64,000 bases of DNA from Marinobacter sp. LV10R510-11A (GCF_900215155.1 NZ_LT907980.1:3038001-3102000), one strand, 5' to 3'. Numbered from the stretch's first letter, positions 1 to 10,443 are shown. Program-made: numbers and translations. Notes: a model not told the origin generated them from the sequence alone.

Positions 1-2
1 TC

Positions 3-677
3 GATAAGGGAGAGATCATTGTCATTATTGGTCCATCGGGAACAGGTAAATCCACGCTGTTGCGCTGCGTTAACTTTCTGGAACACCCCACGGCTGGCGA
101 AATCACCGTCGGCGACCTTACGGTGGATGTGAACCGGGCAAGCCGGGCGGAGATTCTCTCACTACGCCGGCGAACGGCCTTTGTGTTTCAGAATTACGCT
201 TTGTTTGCTAACAAAACCGCATTGGAAAACGTGGCCGAACGGCTGGTGGTGGTGGATCGGTGGCCAAAAGAAAAGGCCTACCAGCGCGCCCGCGAGATTC
301 TCGAGCGTATCGGCCTCGCGGACAAAGCCGATGCCTACCCTGCCTCGATGTCCGGTGGCCAGCAGCAGCGGGTGGGTATCGGCCGCGCCATGGCCACTGG
401 AGCCGACGTCATCCTGTTTGACGAGCCCACCTCATCCCTCGATCCGGAGTGGGTGGAGGAAGTGCTGGGACTGATGAAACAATTGGCATCGGAACGCCAG
501 ACCATGATGGTGGTCACCCACGAAATGTCCTTCGCAAGGGATGTCGCCGACCGGGTGATTTTTATCGATGGCGGCAGGATTGTAGAACAAGGGCCACCCA
601 GCGAGATCTTCTCGAACCCGCAAGACCCCCGCACACAGGACTTTCTGAAAAAGATTCTGGCGACCAATCCAGTCTGA
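3..677 (+). CDS. Polar amino-acid ABC transporter ATP-binding protein (5' end outside window)
   Basis: This is the ATPase subunit of a GlnQ/HisP/TcyN-type importer, which powers uptake of an amino acid through an inner-membrane permease. The reading frame is open from the window edge, so the N-terminus is missing. The visible part begins just before Walker A (GPSGTGKST), continues through the Q-loop region (FVFQNYALF), the ABC signature SGGQQQR and Walker B ([14 protein letters not shown]), and ends with the switch histidine (VVTHEM). The visible 224 residues cover nearly the whole of a usual ~245-residue subunit. Partner permease and binding protein would lie upstream of the window. The substrate cannot be told from the ATPase. 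Confidence 0.93.
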   Translation, partial: DKGEIIVIIGPSGTGKSTLLRCVNFLEHPTAGEITVGDLTVDVNRASRAEILSLRRRTAFVFQNYALFANKTALENVAERLVVVDRWPKEKAYQRAREILERIGLADKADAYPASMSGGQQQRVGIGRAMATGADVILFDEPTSSLDPEWVEEVLGLMKQLASERQTMMVVTHEMSFARDVADRVIFIDGGRIVEQGPPSEIFSNPQDPRTQDFLKKILATNPV

Positions 678-775
678 CGAGCACCACCAGACCCTATCCC
701 TCCTGTCTGCAACGTCGCACCACTGGGGCCATAGCTCCAGCAGAGATATAGCGAGTTCCGAACGAACTTAATTGA

Positions 776-874
776 CTTGTTCAATGGGCTGAAGAAAATC
801 GCGCAGCCATCACAAGTTACAACGAATTCGTTGAACAGCATGGCTGTTTCGGTGACGAGTTCCGGGGATTTTGA
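776..874 (+). pseudogene. ccdA: CcdA antitoxin remnant (C-terminal toxin-binding end only)
   Basis: A short frame ending in TGA at 872-874 encodes about 32 residues that match the C-terminus of CcdA antitoxins (WAEENRAAITSYN, then a GDEFRGF end). The N-terminal DNA-binding half is not found in any frame between the ABC gene and here, and an in-frame TGA sits at 773. No ATG, GTG or TTG opens the remnant. The stop overlaps the ccdB start as TGATG, the usual coupling of an intact ccdAB operon. In characterised CcdA the retained end is the part that wraps around CcdB. Confidence 0.75.
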
Positions 875-1191
875 TGGCCCAGTTCGACGTGTACCCCAAC
901 CCGAGCAAAACCAGCAAATCGTTTTATCCTTACCTGGTGGACATCCAAAGCCAAGATTTGGCCGACCTGACAACTCGCATTGTTATTCCGCTTGGCAAAC
1001 TCTCGTCCTTCGGAGACAAAGTGATGCAAGGCCTCACTCCGGAAATCACCTTCGATGATCAAAAACTTCTTTTGCTGACACCTCAGATTTCTTCGGTGTC
1101 CACCAAGCAACTTGAACACTCTGTCGGCTCATTAACGCATTTCCGAGACCAGATCGCGGGCGCCCTGGACTTTGCGGTAACCGGCATTTAA
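874..1191 (+). CDS. ccdB: CcdB family toxin (DNA gyrase poison)
   Basis: CcdB proteins bind the GyrA dimer and trap gyrase-DNA cleavage complexes. This 105-residue protein has the family layout: an N-terminal FDVY strand, the YLVDIQS segment, TRIVIPLG, a central TPQISSV and the C-terminal ITGI-like end (AVTGI), whose last residues contact gyrase in studied members. The ATG at 874 is chosen because it overlaps the stop of the ccdA remnant; a TTG one codon upstream is less likely. The length is normal, so the toxin looks intact although its antitoxin is truncated. It may be expressed weakly, neutralised by another CcdA elsewhere, or carried by gyrase that no longer responds. Confidence 0.88.
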   Translation: MAQFDVYPNPSKTSKSFYPYLVDIQSQDLADLTTRIVIPLGKLSSFGDKVMQGLTPEITFDDQKLLLLTPQISSVSTKQLEHSVGSLTHFRDQIAGALDFAVTGI

Positions 1192-1297
1192 TGCGCCAGC
1201 TCAGCTGCGGCGAAGCCTTGGGAAAACCGGGACAGATTTATTTAATCGCTTTCTATTCTAACGCCAATGGCGCACGTATCGCTTGAGGGAAAATACC

Positions 1298-2866
1298 ATG
1301 TCTCAATTTATCAACAAAAAAGAAAACATAGTCACCGAAGCCGTGGACGGCCTTATAAGAGCTTCCGGCGGCCAACTGGCACGCCTTGACGGTTATCCGC
1401 ATATTCGCGTTGTAGTGCGGGCCGACTGGGACAAGTCAAAGGTGGCGTTGGTCTCTGGCGGCGGATCGGGCCATGAACCAGCCCATGCCGGCTTTGTCGG
1501 TAAGGGTATGCTGACCGCAGCTGTCTGCGGCGATGTTTTTGCCTCTCCCTCTGTCGATGCCGTTCTGGCTGGAATATTGGCGGTGACGGGGCCCGCAGGC
1601 TGTTTACTGATCGTTAAGAACTACACCGGCGACCGCCTGAATTTCGGGCTGGCAGCCGAACGTGCCCGCGCCGCTGGCTACAAAGTATCCATGGTTGTGG
1701 TTGACGACGACATTGCCCTGCCCGACCTGCCTCAGGCACGCGGGGTTGCTGGCACACTCTTTGTTTATAAAATAGCAGGTGCGTTGGCGGAACAGGGAGC
1801 CGATCTGGACACTCTGACGAAAGCCGCCGAGCGGGTGGTAAGAGACACTCAAAGCATCGGCATGTCACTTGATACCTGCACTGTGCCCGGATCCCCCAGG
1901 CAGCAGCGCATTCCGCCCGGCATCGCGGAGTTGGGCCTTGGCATTCACGGTGAACCGGGTGTCGAGCAGGTCGCTTACAATGGCGCAAAAAATGCCATTG
2001 AAGCAGTCGCCGCAAAGCTGGCCACCGTCATGGACAAAAAAACCCATGTAGTATTGCTAAATAACCTCGGCGGCGCGTCGACACTTGAGATGTCGGTTCT
2101 GGCCAATGAGCTTTTGGTGTCCTCCATTGCCGACAACCTGAAACTCATCATCGGGCCTGCGCCAATGATGACCTCATTGGATATGCGAGGGTTCTCGGTA
2201 TCCGTTTATGCGGTTAATAATGAGGATGAAGCCTTGCTTGGCGCGCCCTGCGCCCCCAGCGCCTGGCCCGGCTGCAAAGCGGTCAATTCCGTTATTATAA
2301 AAGAGCTCCCTGACGGCTTGACGCCAGTTAAACTCGTTCCGTCCTGGCACGAACCAACAGCGAATTTTATAACCAGATGGTGCCAGGTCCTGATCGACTC
2401 GGAAGCTGACCTGAACGCGCTTGATGCAAAATCCGGCGATGGAGACACCGGTGCCACGCTGGCTGGAGCTGCCAAAGCATTGATAAGCGCCCTCGACCGA
2501 ATGCCCCTGTCGGACCCTACGCAGCTTTACCGTGCAATAGGACAAGAACTCAGCCAAACCATGGGTGGCTCCTGCGGTGTACTGCTTTCTATATTCTTCA
2601 CGGCGACGGCTGACGCGGCCTCCAGCGGGCTACCCATGGTCGCGTCGTTAAAAGAGGGGCTTGACCGGATGCAGCAGATTGGTGGGGCACAGTTGGGCGA
2701 CAGATCGATGGTGGATGCTCGCAAGGGCGCAGTCCACACCTCCACCATAGTCAAAGCTAGGGTTGGGCGTGCATCCTACATAAACGCAGAACAACTTCAG
2801 GGCCACATTGACCCGGGGGCCGAAGCGGTGGCGCGATTGTTCGAAGATCTGGGGGACAGGGGATAG
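1298..2866 (+). CDS. dhaK: Dihydroxyacetone kinase, fused DhaK-DhaL, ATP-dependent type
   Basis: Phosphorylates dihydroxyacetone (and probably glyceraldehyde) to feed the triose-phosphate pool in the cytosol. Residues 1-~330 form the substrate-binding DhaK domain, with GGGSGHEPAH near residue 55 and the covalent substrate-binding histidine in GLGIHGEPG at about 217. After a linker, residues ~355-522 form the DhaL nucleotide domain with the Mg-binding motif SGDGDTGATL near 380 and GGSCGVL. Fusion of the two domains without PTS proteins marks the ATP-using class. The start is the ATG at 1298, preceded by GAGGGA; a TTG five codons upstream is unlikely. The gene is 522 residues, somewhat short for the class, and stands alone. 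Confidence 0.92.
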   Translation: MSQFINKKENIVTEAVDGLIRASGGQLARLDGYPHIRVVVRADWDKSKVALVSGGGSGHEPAHAGFVGKGMLTAAVCGDVFASPSVDAVLAGILAVTGPAGCLLIVKNYTGDRLNFGLAAERARAAGYKVSMVVVDDDIALPDLPQARGVAGTLFVYKIAGALAEQGADLDTLTKAAERVVRDTQSIGMSLDTCTVPGSPRQQRIPPGIAELGLGIHGEPGVEQVAYNGAKNAIEAVAAKLATVMDKKTHVVLLNNLGGASTLEMSVLANELLVSSIADNLKLIIGPAPMMTSLDMRGFSVSVYAVNNEDEALLGAPCAPSAWPGCKAVNSVIIKELPDGLTPVKLVPSWHEPTANFITRWCQVLIDSEADLNALDAKSGDGDTGATLAGAAKALISALDRMPLSDPTQLYRAIGQELSQTMGGSCGVLLSIFFTATADAASSGLPMVASLKEGLDRMQQIGGAQLGDRSMVDARKGAVHTSTIVKARVGRASYINAEQLQGHIDPGAEAVARLFEDLGDRG

Positions 2867-2930
2867 CGTTATTACCTCCTCCCTCAATTCGCGAGATCCG
2901 CGCGCGCAAAACACGTATCGGCAGCTCTTG

Positions 2931-3319
<389 letters not shown>

Positions 3320-3382
3320 TTACTCCTTATTAAACATCTTTCAGCTTAAATGTGTTTCGGGTTTTACGTGTTTGACTCATTG

Positions 3383-3397
3383 TAGACGACCGGTCTA
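3383..3397 (+). promoter_or_regulatory. Candidate NemR-type operator 1
   Basis: TAGACGACCGGTCTA has inverted arms TAGAC/GTCTA and sits 11 bases before the start of the TetR-family gene, between it and the frmA remnant. A related site with the same right half (GGTCTAAT) lies before the old yellow enzyme gene. Shared palindromes in front of a repressor and its neighbour suggest autoregulation and control of the reductase. Confidence 0.6.
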
Positions 3398-3408
3398 ATA
3401 TAACGACC

Positions 3409-3996
3409 ATGACATCAAACGATACCCGCAATCACATCATTCAGGTCGGCGCTGATCTGATCGCCCGCAAAGGCTTTGGTGGAACCGGCCTGAATGCGGT
3501 GCTGACAGCTTCGGGTGTGCCCAAAGGCTCGTTCTACCATTATTTTAGCAGCAAGAATGATTTCGGTCTGGCGGTCATTGAGTCATTCGGAGAAGAATAC
3601 GAGATCAAGCTGGAGCAGATCCTTACAGACTCCAGCCGATCCTGCATCGATCGTCTTTACGCCTATTTCGACACCGGGCTGGAAACCATGACCGAATGTG
3701 AGTGTTCACAAGGCTGCCTGATGGGCAATCTGGGGCAGGAATTGGCTGGCCAGCATGAGATATTCCGGACCCGGCTGGATAAAGTATTCTCAGGCTGGGA
3801 AAAAAAGTTCGCCCGGTGTATCGCCGAAGCTCAGGCAAACGGTGACATTGACCAGACCCTGGACCCTGACGAAGTAGCCAGTTTTCTGTTGTCCGGCTGG
3901 GAGGGCGCCATTCTGCGTGCGAAGGTGGTGAAATCCACCGAGCCCATGGAACGTTTCGTTAAAGTCTTCTTCCAGCAGTGCCTGCGCACCGGATAA
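3409..3996 (+). CDS. nemR: TetR-family repressor, NemR-like
   Basis: A 195-residue TetR-family regulator. Residues ~5-55 form the helix-turn-helix (GLNAVLTASGVPKGSFYHYFSSK), very close to E. coli NemR. The C-terminal ligand domain keeps the cysteine in SQGCL (about Cys103), which aligns by eye with the redox-sensing Cys106 of NemR, with further Cys at ~97 and ~99. NemR releases DNA after attack by electrophiles such as N-ethylmaleimide, quinones, methylglyoxal or hypochlorite. The neighbouring OYE gene and the paired palindromes fit this role. AcuR-type regulators are a related alternative, but the NemA neighbour favours NemR. Confidence 0.8.
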   Translation: MTSNDTRNHIIQVGADLIARKGFGGTGLNAVLTASGVPKGSFYHYFSSKNDFGLAVIESFGEEYEIKLEQILTDSSRSCIDRLYAYFDTGLETMTECECSQGCLMGNLGQELAGQHEIFRTRLDKVFSGWEKKFARCIAEAQANGDIDQTLDPDEVASFLLSGWEGAILRAKVVKSTEPMERFVKVFFQQCLRTG

Positions 3997-4015
3997 ATTT
4001 TCACTTTCTTACTGG

Positions 4016-4027
4016 TAGACTGGTCTA
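4016..4027 (+). promoter_or_regulatory. Candidate NemR-type operator 2
   Basis: TAGACTGGTCTA is a palindrome (TAGAC, TG, GTCTA) located 34 bases before the old yellow enzyme start. It matches operator 1 over GACYGGTCTAAT. It would let the repressor control the reductase-SDR pair separately from its own promoter. Confidence 0.6.
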
Positions 4028-4061
4028 ATTAATTAAAGTTAATCCAACAGGAGATACCTAC

Positions 4062-5189
4062 ATGAGTAACGACAACCCCCAGGACGTGCTGTTCGAAACC
4101 TTCAAGCTTGGCAATCTGGCGCTGCCAAACCGGGTGCTGATGTCTCCCCTGACTCGCTCGCGGTCCAGCCAACCCGGCGACGTTCCCAATGATATGAATG
4201 CCGAGTATTACCAGCAGCGCGCCAGTGCTGGCCTGATCATCAGCGAAGCCACGCAGGTTTCTCCCCAGGGCAAAGGCTACGCCTTCACACCGGGCATTCA
4301 TTCAAAAGAGCAGATTGCCGGCTGGAAAAAAGTGACTGATGCGGTTCACCACTCCGGTGGCCGGATTCACCTGCAGCTTTGGCACGTGGGCCGGATTTCC
4401 CATACCGACCTGCAGCCGGACGGCCGCAAGCCCGTAGCCCCCTCTGCCATCGCTCCGGAAGGCGCCAAAACCTATGTCAGCGCGGATTCCGGCATGGTCG
4501 ACATTGCTGAACCCCGCGCACTTGAGACAGACGAAATTGCCGGCATTGTGGAGCAATTCCGCACCGGCGCCGAGAACGCGAAAGCGGCAGGCTTTGACGG
4601 AGTGGAAGTTCACGCCGCCAATGGTTATCTGCTTGACCAGTTCCTCAAGAGCGGCAGCAACCACCGCACCGATGAATACGGCGGCTCTGCCGAGAACCGC
4701 GCCAAACTCACCTTGATGGTCACCCAAGCGGCTATCGATGTATGGGGCAAAGAAAACGTGGGTATTCGCGTCAGCCCGACCGGCAGTTTCAACGCCATGT
4801 ACGACGAAGACCCGCTCGAAACCTATACCGTACTTGCCAAACATCTGAATGATCTGGGCGTTGCCTACATCGAAGTGGTAGAGGATTCGTTCCAGGGCAA
4901 CCACGCCAATGGCCGCCCGGAATCCGTCATCGACGCCATCCAGGCCAACTTCAAAGGCCGCTACATTGCCAACGGCGCCTACACCGCAGAAGAAGCAAGA
5001 CGGCGCATCAGCGCAGGTCGCTGCGACCTGGTCACGTTCGGACGTCCGTTTATCGCCAACCCGGACCTGCCAGAACGTTTCCGGCAGGATGCGCCACTGA
5101 ACGAGTGGGACGACAGCACCTTCTATGGTGGCGATGCGAAGGGCTACACCGATTACCCGGCGCTGGCCGAGCAAAAAGCCACCGCGTAA
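4062..5189 (+). CDS. nemA: Old yellow enzyme, NemA-type alkene reductase
   Basis: FMN-dependent, NADPH-using reductase of activated C=C bonds and of electrophiles such as N-ethylmaleimide or nitro compounds. The 375-residue TIM barrel starts with [21 protein letters not shown]. It has HVGRISH in the substrate region, the active-site [12 protein letters not shown] followed by [10 protein letters not shown], and the phosphate-binding [15 protein letters not shown] near the end. The full length and all landmarks are present. An RBS (CAGGAG) precedes the ATG. It follows the nemR-like repressor with a palindromic operator between them and is probably co-transcribed with the SDR gene 31 bases downstream. 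Confidence 0.93.
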   Translation: MSNDNPQDVLFETFKLGNLALPNRVLMSPLTRSRSSQPGDVPNDMNAEYYQQRASAGLIISEATQVSPQGKGYAFTPGIHSKEQIAGWKKVTDAVHHSGGRIHLQLWHVGRISHTDLQPDGRKPVAPSAIAPEGAKTYVSADSGMVDIAEPRALETDEIAGIVEQFRTGAENAKAAGFDGVEVHAANGYLLDQFLKSGSNHRTDEYGGSAENRAKLTLMVTQAAIDVWGKENVGIRVSPTGSFNAMYDEDPLETYTVLAKHLNDLGVAYIEVVEDSFQGNHANGRPESVIDAIQANFKGRYIANGAYTAEEARRRISAGRCDLVTFGRPFIANPDLPERFRQDAPLNEWDDSTFYGGDAKGYTDYPALAEQKATA

Positions 5190-5220
5190 TTCATTCCAAA
5201 CATTCCTACAAGGAGTCTTT

Positions 5221-5970
5221 ATGACTGCAGCAAACGACCAGATCGCAGGCAAAATCGTTATTATCACCGGCGCCAGCAGCGGGCTTGGTGAAGCCACCGC
5301 CCGCCGGCTGTCAGAGCGCGGCGCCAAGCTCGTTCTGGCCGCACGCCGGGAAGATCGCCTGATCAAGCTGACGGAAGAACTCAAAGCCAACGGCGGTGAG
5401 GCCATCTGGCAAACCACCGATGTGACCGATCGCAAGCAGGTGGAAGCGCTGGCCAAAACCGCAAAAGACACCTTTGGCCGTATTGATGTGCTGATCAACA
5501 ACGCCGGCCTGATGCCACTGGCACCGCTGGACGCACTGAAAGTTGACGAGTGGGATCAGATGGTGGATGTGAACATCAAGGGCGTCATGTACGGCATCGC
5601 AGCTGTGTTGCCGACCATGCGTGAACAGCACAGCGGGCACGTAATCAACCTGTCCTCCGTGGCCGGTCACAAAGTGTTCCCGGGCGCTGCTGTTTACTGC
5701 GCTACAAAATTCGCCGTGAAAGCGCTGTCCGAAGGGCTGCGGATGGAAGCCGGTGACGAGATTCGCAGTACCAACATATCGCCAGGCGCGATAGACACAG
5801 AGCTGACCAGCACCATCACCGACCCCACCGCTGCCGAAGCGGCCGAGGAGCTCTATAAAGTGGCTATCGATGCCGACGCTGTCGCCCGAGCGATCGTCTA
5901 TGCCATCGAGCAGCCCCACGACGTGGATATCAACGAGATCATCCTGCGTCCGACCGCACAGGAGCTTTAA
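5221..5970 (+). CDS. Short-chain dehydrogenase/reductase
   Basis: A classical SDR of 249 residues. The nucleotide-binding [14 protein letters not shown] is near the N-terminus, NNAG is at about 96-99, and the catalytic Ser and YxxxK are present (SSVAGHK, then YCATK). The start is the ATG at 5221 with AGGAG eight bases upstream; the frame is open further 5' but that part overlaps nemA. The position, 31 bases after nemA, suggests it reduces or re-oxidises the same class of carbonyl or electrophile under the NemR-like repressor. The substrate is unknown. Confidence 0.9.
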   Translation: MTAANDQIAGKIVIITGASSGLGEATARRLSERGAKLVLAARREDRLIKLTEELKANGGEAIWQTTDVTDRKQVEALAKTAKDTFGRIDVLINNAGLMPLAPLDALKVDEWDQMVDVNIKGVMYGIAAVLPTMREQHSGHVINLSSVAGHKVFPGAAVYCATKFAVKALSEGLRMEAGDEIRSTNISPGAIDTELTSTITDPTAAEAAEELYKVAIDADAVARAIVYAIEQPHDVDINEIILRPTAQEL

Positions 5971-6012
5971 CCCGACCTGTCATCAGCCCTGAACGAATGC
6001 TGATGGCAACAC

Positions 6013-6053
6013 TAGTGCCTCGTCTGGTTATTCGTTTATCAGACGAGGCACTA
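6013..6053 (+). terminator. Perfect inverted repeat, probable transcription end
   Basis: Arms of 14 bp (TAGTGCCTCGTCTG and its complement) enclose a 13-base loop, 43 bases after the SDR stop. No T-run follows, so intrinsic termination is uncertain. It may instead protect the 3' end of the nemA-SDR mRNA. Confidence 0.5.
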
Positions 6054-6173
6054 CCCGCTTTCCCATTGAACTTCTCTGCTATCCCGCATTGTTATTCCGC
6101 ACTCTCTCTAATCTTTTGCACAGCCAGCAACGTAAACTCGTGATCAACTACGCAGTAAAAGGGAAGTTTTACC

Positions 6174-6778
6174 TTGAATACTTTCTACTGGTTTACCCGC
6201 GACTTGCGTCTGCACGACAGCGCAGCGCTGCTGGCCGCATCAAACTCTGACATGCTGCTGTGTGTGTATGTGGTGGGTCCGCGCTGGTTTGCTCCGGCGC
6301 CGCTGCAAAGCGATGGGCGGCCATCGCTGGCGTTTTCTGTGGTAAAGCCTGATGGTGCTGGAACGCAATCTGAGACAATTAGGCCAGCGGGTGCATCTTG
6401 CTTACGGTGAGCCCGAAACCTTGACGGCATTACCGCCACCACCGGGCTTCCCGGAAGACAACCGGGGCGATTGCCCGCCGATTCCGGAGCCACAACACCC
6501 GGTGGTTTTTTCGGGCGGAGAAGCGGCAGGACTGGCGTTACGGTGCGGCATGGTTCGAAGAACAACTGATCGACTATGATGTGGCAAGCAACTATGGAAA
6601 CTGGCAGTATCTGGCTGGCGTTGGGGCTGACCCCCGAGGACTGCGCCAGTTCAATCTGGCAAAACAGACACAGCAATACGACCCGGTCGGCACTTTCATA
6701 GACCGCTGAGGCGGCGATGCAGAGCAACCCGTGGGGCTACACACAGTGGACGCTGTGGACTGGCCTCTCTCATACTGA
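6174..6778 (+). pseudogene. DASH-type cryptochrome/photolyase remnant
   Basis: The N-terminal FYWFTRDLRLHDSAAL and a following segment in another frame (RNLRQLGQRVHLAYGEPETL) match the antenna domain of CryDASH. After a large deletion the C-terminus resumes as [20 protein letters not shown], then [13 protein letters not shown]. An in-frame TGA at 6707 stands where a Trp codon is expected, because the family-like tail (GDAEQP, TVDAVDWPL) continues after it to a stop at 6776. At least one frameshift, one deletion and one nonsense change are present. Only ~200 of about 450-500 codons remain, lacking most of the FAD-binding region. The putative start is TTG. Confidence 0.85.
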
Positions 6779-6888
6779 TGAATAACAAAGTAAGCGGACA
6801 GGTCTTTCCAAAACCGTACGACACTGCTCATCCAGGTTTGCACGGAGCCATTCTGACAAAACGGACCTAAACAGGAGCTTCGATTGCC

Positions 6889-7620
6889 GTGACCGACATC
6901 AGCCTGATCCAGATTCTACTGGCCAACATCGCCCTGCTGGCAGGCGCCTGCCTGCAAGGGGTTGTCGGCTACGGAATCGGCACCCTGGCAGCACCGCTGA
7001 TGTTTCTGGTCAGCCCGCTGCTGATACCCGGCCCATTGGTTCTCAACGCTGTATTGCTGACCATCATGATGCTGGTCCGCAATCGCGCCAGCCTGAGTTT
7101 CCGGGAAGTGCGGTTTGCTATAGGCGGTGATGTGGTGGGCACGGTGTTGGCGGGAATGACCCTCGCGGTGGTGTCCACCCAGGCCATTGGGCTGATTTTC
7201 GGCGGTTTGATCCTGGCGGCAGTGGCGCTGAGTGTGGCCGGGTTGAGGCCAACACTGACACCGCGCAATAGTGTCATTGCCGGAGCCGCCTCCGGCTATA
7301 TGGGGACGATTACTGCAGTGGGCGGGCCACCCATCGCCCTGATCTATCAGAACGAGCAAGGCCCCCTGGTGCGGGCCAATATGTCGGCGTTCTTTTTGTT
7401 TGCCAGCTTCGCCAGTGCGATTGCCCTGCTGGCCTCGGGCCATCTCGGAATGCGTGAGGTAATGCTGTTTGTCGTCACGTTTCCTGGCGTACTGGCTGGC
7501 TTTCTGCTATCTGGCCTATTGGTAAACCGGGTACCCTTCGGCGGTCTGCGGCCCATTATCCTAGGCATAGCAGCCGTGGCTGGCGCTGCTGCGGTCATTA
7601 GAGGTATCTGGACCTACTGA
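6889..7620 (+). CDS. TauE/SafE-family sulfite/organosulfonate exporter-like membrane protein
   Basis: A 243-residue integral inner-membrane protein with about eight hydrophobic segments. It has the family's small-residue-rich start (GACLQGVVGYGIGTLAAP) and a second half repeat around SGYMGTITAVGGPPIALIYQ, the conserved GG-P motif of TauE/SafE. The start is GTG at 6889 with CAGGAG upstream; no ATG fits. Family members export sulfite, sulfoacetate or related anions, but the substrate here is not shown by context. The gene is intact between two degraded stretches and has its own upstream space. Confidence 0.88.
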   Translation: MTDISLIQILLANIALLAGACLQGVVGYGIGTLAAPLMFLVSPLLIPGPLVLNAVLLTIMMLVRNRASLSFREVRFAIGGDVVGTVLAGMTLAVVSTQAIGLIFGGLILAAVALSVAGLRPTLTPRNSVIAGAASGYMGTITAVGGPPIALIYQNEQGPLVRANMSAFFLFASFASAIALLASGHLGMREVMLFVVTFPGVLAGFLLSGLLVNRVPFGGLRPIILGIAAVAGAAAVIRGIWTY

Positions 7621-7640
7621 TTTTTCAACACCTCGACTAG

Positions 7641-7665
7641 ATTCGCGACGGAAGTCGCTCCTACG
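7641..7665. repeat. REP-like hairpin element
   Basis: The minus strand reads CGTAGGAGCGACTTCCGTCG, followed by CGAAT, with a GCGAC/GTCGC stem around a four-base loop. It resembles the short GTAGGAGCG-type extragenic palindromes common in pseudomonads and relatives. It sits 20 bases after the TauE gene. Only one copy was seen here. Confidence 0.5.
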
Positions 7666-7684
7666 ATCTGGGTTAGAGCTTTAA

Positions 7685-8038
7685 CTACTTTTTCATGTTG
7701 TTCCACATTAACCGGTACGCCAGGGCTGCGGTGGAGCGGGGAGCAAAATGGCTGACTGCGCTGCGATGTTCGCCCATGCGTTCGACATCGCTGGCGTAAG
7801 GAATGTACCCCACCAACAACCGTTTGAGTGCTTTCAGTGGCGTGTCCAGAAACTCCCGGTGCAGGCTCTTACGTCGGTCCACCATGGACAGGAACGGCGC
7901 GAATTTCTTCTTGTCGAGGTTCCTGTCGGTAATAAAGGCCTGCTGCTGTTCCCAACTGTTCATAGAAAGCCAGGTCGGAATCAGCGGCACATAGATTTTG
8001 TTGGCGACGGCAAAAACCTCTTCCGCCAGAGTGGAAAC
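7685..8038 (-). pseudogene. ParA-like ATPase, C-terminal fragment
   Basis: The frame reads STLAEEVFAVANKIYVPLIP, then TWLSMNSWEQQ and DKKKFAPFLSMVDRRKSLHRE, and ends SRSTAALAYRLMWNN-like. This fits the last ~117 residues of a ParA/MinD-family ATPase, with the conserved PFLSMVDRRK strand. The Walker A half is absent and an in-frame stop lies directly upstream at 8039, so it cannot bind ATP. No partner gene is visible. Confidence 0.7.
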
Positions 8039-8249
8039 TTACAAAACGGCGAAGACATTTATTTGTCGTTCTGGGCCATTCATCTTCAATGCTGCGACTG
8101 AGGGTCATGATTTCGCCTTAGACTTTAGTCCTGAAAATTGTCGTTTTTTATGTAACCAAACACGACTATCAATGACTTAGCCTGATCCGTCATTTCGGCA
8201 TCTTGTAAGCATGGCAAGGCTCGACTAGTTTGACGGTTCTTACCTTACA

Positions 8250-8450
8250 TTGACTGATTCCATCGCCTTGACCATGAGTGTTGGAGTGGCGGAATTCGGG
8301 CCGGATGGAAACGAACTCAAGGCGCTGCTTTCAGTTGCCGACCACCGGCTCTATCAAGGCAAAGCCGAAGGCCACAACCGCGTAATCTGGCGCCTCGCCA
8401 GCCAGCAGGAACTTTCCTTCAGCAGCGCTCCAACAGCTGAAGCCTCCTGA
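8250..8450 (+). pseudogene. GGDEF (diguanylate cyclase) C-terminal fragment
   Basis: About 66 codons encode the end of a GGDEF domain: LTMSVGVAEF, then LLSVADHRLYQGKAEGHNRV and a short tail. The signature GGDEF loop and everything before it are missing. The ~200 bases upstream (8041-8249) carry no recognisable coding sequence. It is a remnant without cyclase activity. Confidence 0.75.
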
Positions 8451-8470
8451 TCCTGAGGCTCACGGACAAA

Positions 8471-8737
8471 CTAATTCAGATAGACTGCTCCAAGTGTCGC
8501 CAACCGGTCACCCTGCTCATTCAGCAAGGTCATCCGGTCGCCCTCAATAACAAGGTCCGCGGTATTCTTCATCGCATCCAGCATCAGACCTTCGGTGGTG
8601 TCGCCAGAGCATGCCATACGCGTTGAAGCCATGGCCAGAAAACCGAGCTTGCCCTCGCTGACACTGTATTCTCCCATTAGACTATTGCAGCCGGTATGCC
8701 CCACCACCTGGCCGTCGTCGCGAAAAATCAGATGGGG
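8471..8737 (-). pseudogene. META-domain (HslJ-like) lipoprotein fragment
   Basis: The frame PHLIFRDDGQVVGHTGCNSL, then MGEYSV and FLAMASTRMACSGD, is the typical second half of a META domain as in HslJ: a GCN turn, then an M-A-C strand. An in-frame TAA sits immediately upstream at 8738. The signal peptide and first strands are missing. Confidence 0.7.
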
Positions 8738-8776
8738 TTATTGTTGATTGTCCTGAACACGAACCTCTTCGTCATC

Positions 8777-8816
8777 AACTTCCAGCAACTTCCAGCAACT
8801 TCCAGCAACTTCCAGT
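8777..8816 (+). repeat. Four tandem copies of a 10-bp unit
   Basis: AACTTCCAGC is repeated four times, the last ending in T. The run lies at the junction between the META fragment and the haloalkane dehalogenase fragment. It looks like slippage at a decayed junction and has no visible function. Confidence 0.9.
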
Positions 8817-8838
8817 AAGTATTGGTCAGGCTGGTTTC

Positions 8839-8973
8839 ATGGACCAGTATCGCCAACAGTTACCCAACCTGGAAACAGCGTTTGTGGGGTCTGGCCTGCA
8901 CTACATTCAGGAAGACCAACCACAGAAAATTGGCCAGGCTATCGCTCAATGGATGGACCGTTGCGGGTTGTGA
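8839..8973 (+). pseudogene. Haloalkane dehalogenase-like alpha/beta hydrolase, C-terminal fragment
   Basis: Forty-four codons (MDQYRQQLPN, then GSGLHYIQEDQPQKIGQAIA) match the last helix and the catalytic-histidine loop of DhaA/LinB-type dehalogenases; the His in GLHYIQED would be the catalytic base. The nucleophile and cap domain are gone. Tandem 10-bp repeats mark the upstream break. Confidence 0.65.
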
Positions 8974-8992
8974 CTGACTGGCCGGTGGCTCG

Positions 8993-9136
8993 TTAACCTG
9001 GCCCCAAGCCAGATTCTTGCCAGCATGATGCCGCTCCACATGCGTCTGGGGTTACACCGACACCCTGCGCCTCCAGCGCGTCAATATGGGCTCGCAGTTT
9101 TGAGGATGCTGTCTTGGGGATATCTAGGTGAGCCAT
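8993..9136 (-). CDS. Small hypothetical protein (47 residues), doubtful
   Basis: The ATG at 9136 has a good upstream AGGAAAGGAGAT, and the product begins MAHLDIPKTASSKLRAHID. It has no family I recognise. It may be a real small protein or the broken start of a longer gene, since it lies among pseudogenes. The following 9137-9430 stretch, up to the cupin gene, holds nothing I can identify. Confidence 0.3.
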   Translation of the reverse strand: MAHLDIPKTASSKLRAHIDALEAQGVGVTPDACGAASCWQESGLGPG

Positions 9137-9430
9137 TCTGAGATCTCCTTTCCTGAAAGGTGGGCGTTTGCCCAGTGTGGACCCATAAGTGCGGGTCATG
9201 GGTGATATACATCAATCTGACGGAGGAGAAAGCACGTTCAGGACATCAGCACCCCTCGAAGCTCAAGGCTACATCCCTGCTTTCACACCTTGACCACAGT
9301 ATTTGCCAAAATTCTGATATTTGTTAGCGTAAAAGAATGTCGATATCCATGAAATGACCGACGCTGGTTCAATATCAGAAAAATTAACCGGACATCGTGA
9401 TCACATGGTTTCAATAATCAGGAGAACACC

Positions 9431-10443
<1,013 letters not shown>

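Noticed and set aside
335..973. 212-codon minus-strand frame
   Set aside because: It runs opposite the ABC ATPase and ccdB; no recognisable protein.
4302..5501. Long open frame of 399 codons on the minus strand
   Set aside because: It lies opposite nemA and the SDR gene, has low-complexity content and no family match; codon shadow of GC-rich genes.
8777..8816. Possible CRISPR-like array
   Set aside because: Units of 10 bp are directly adjacent with no spacers; it is a simple tandem repeat.
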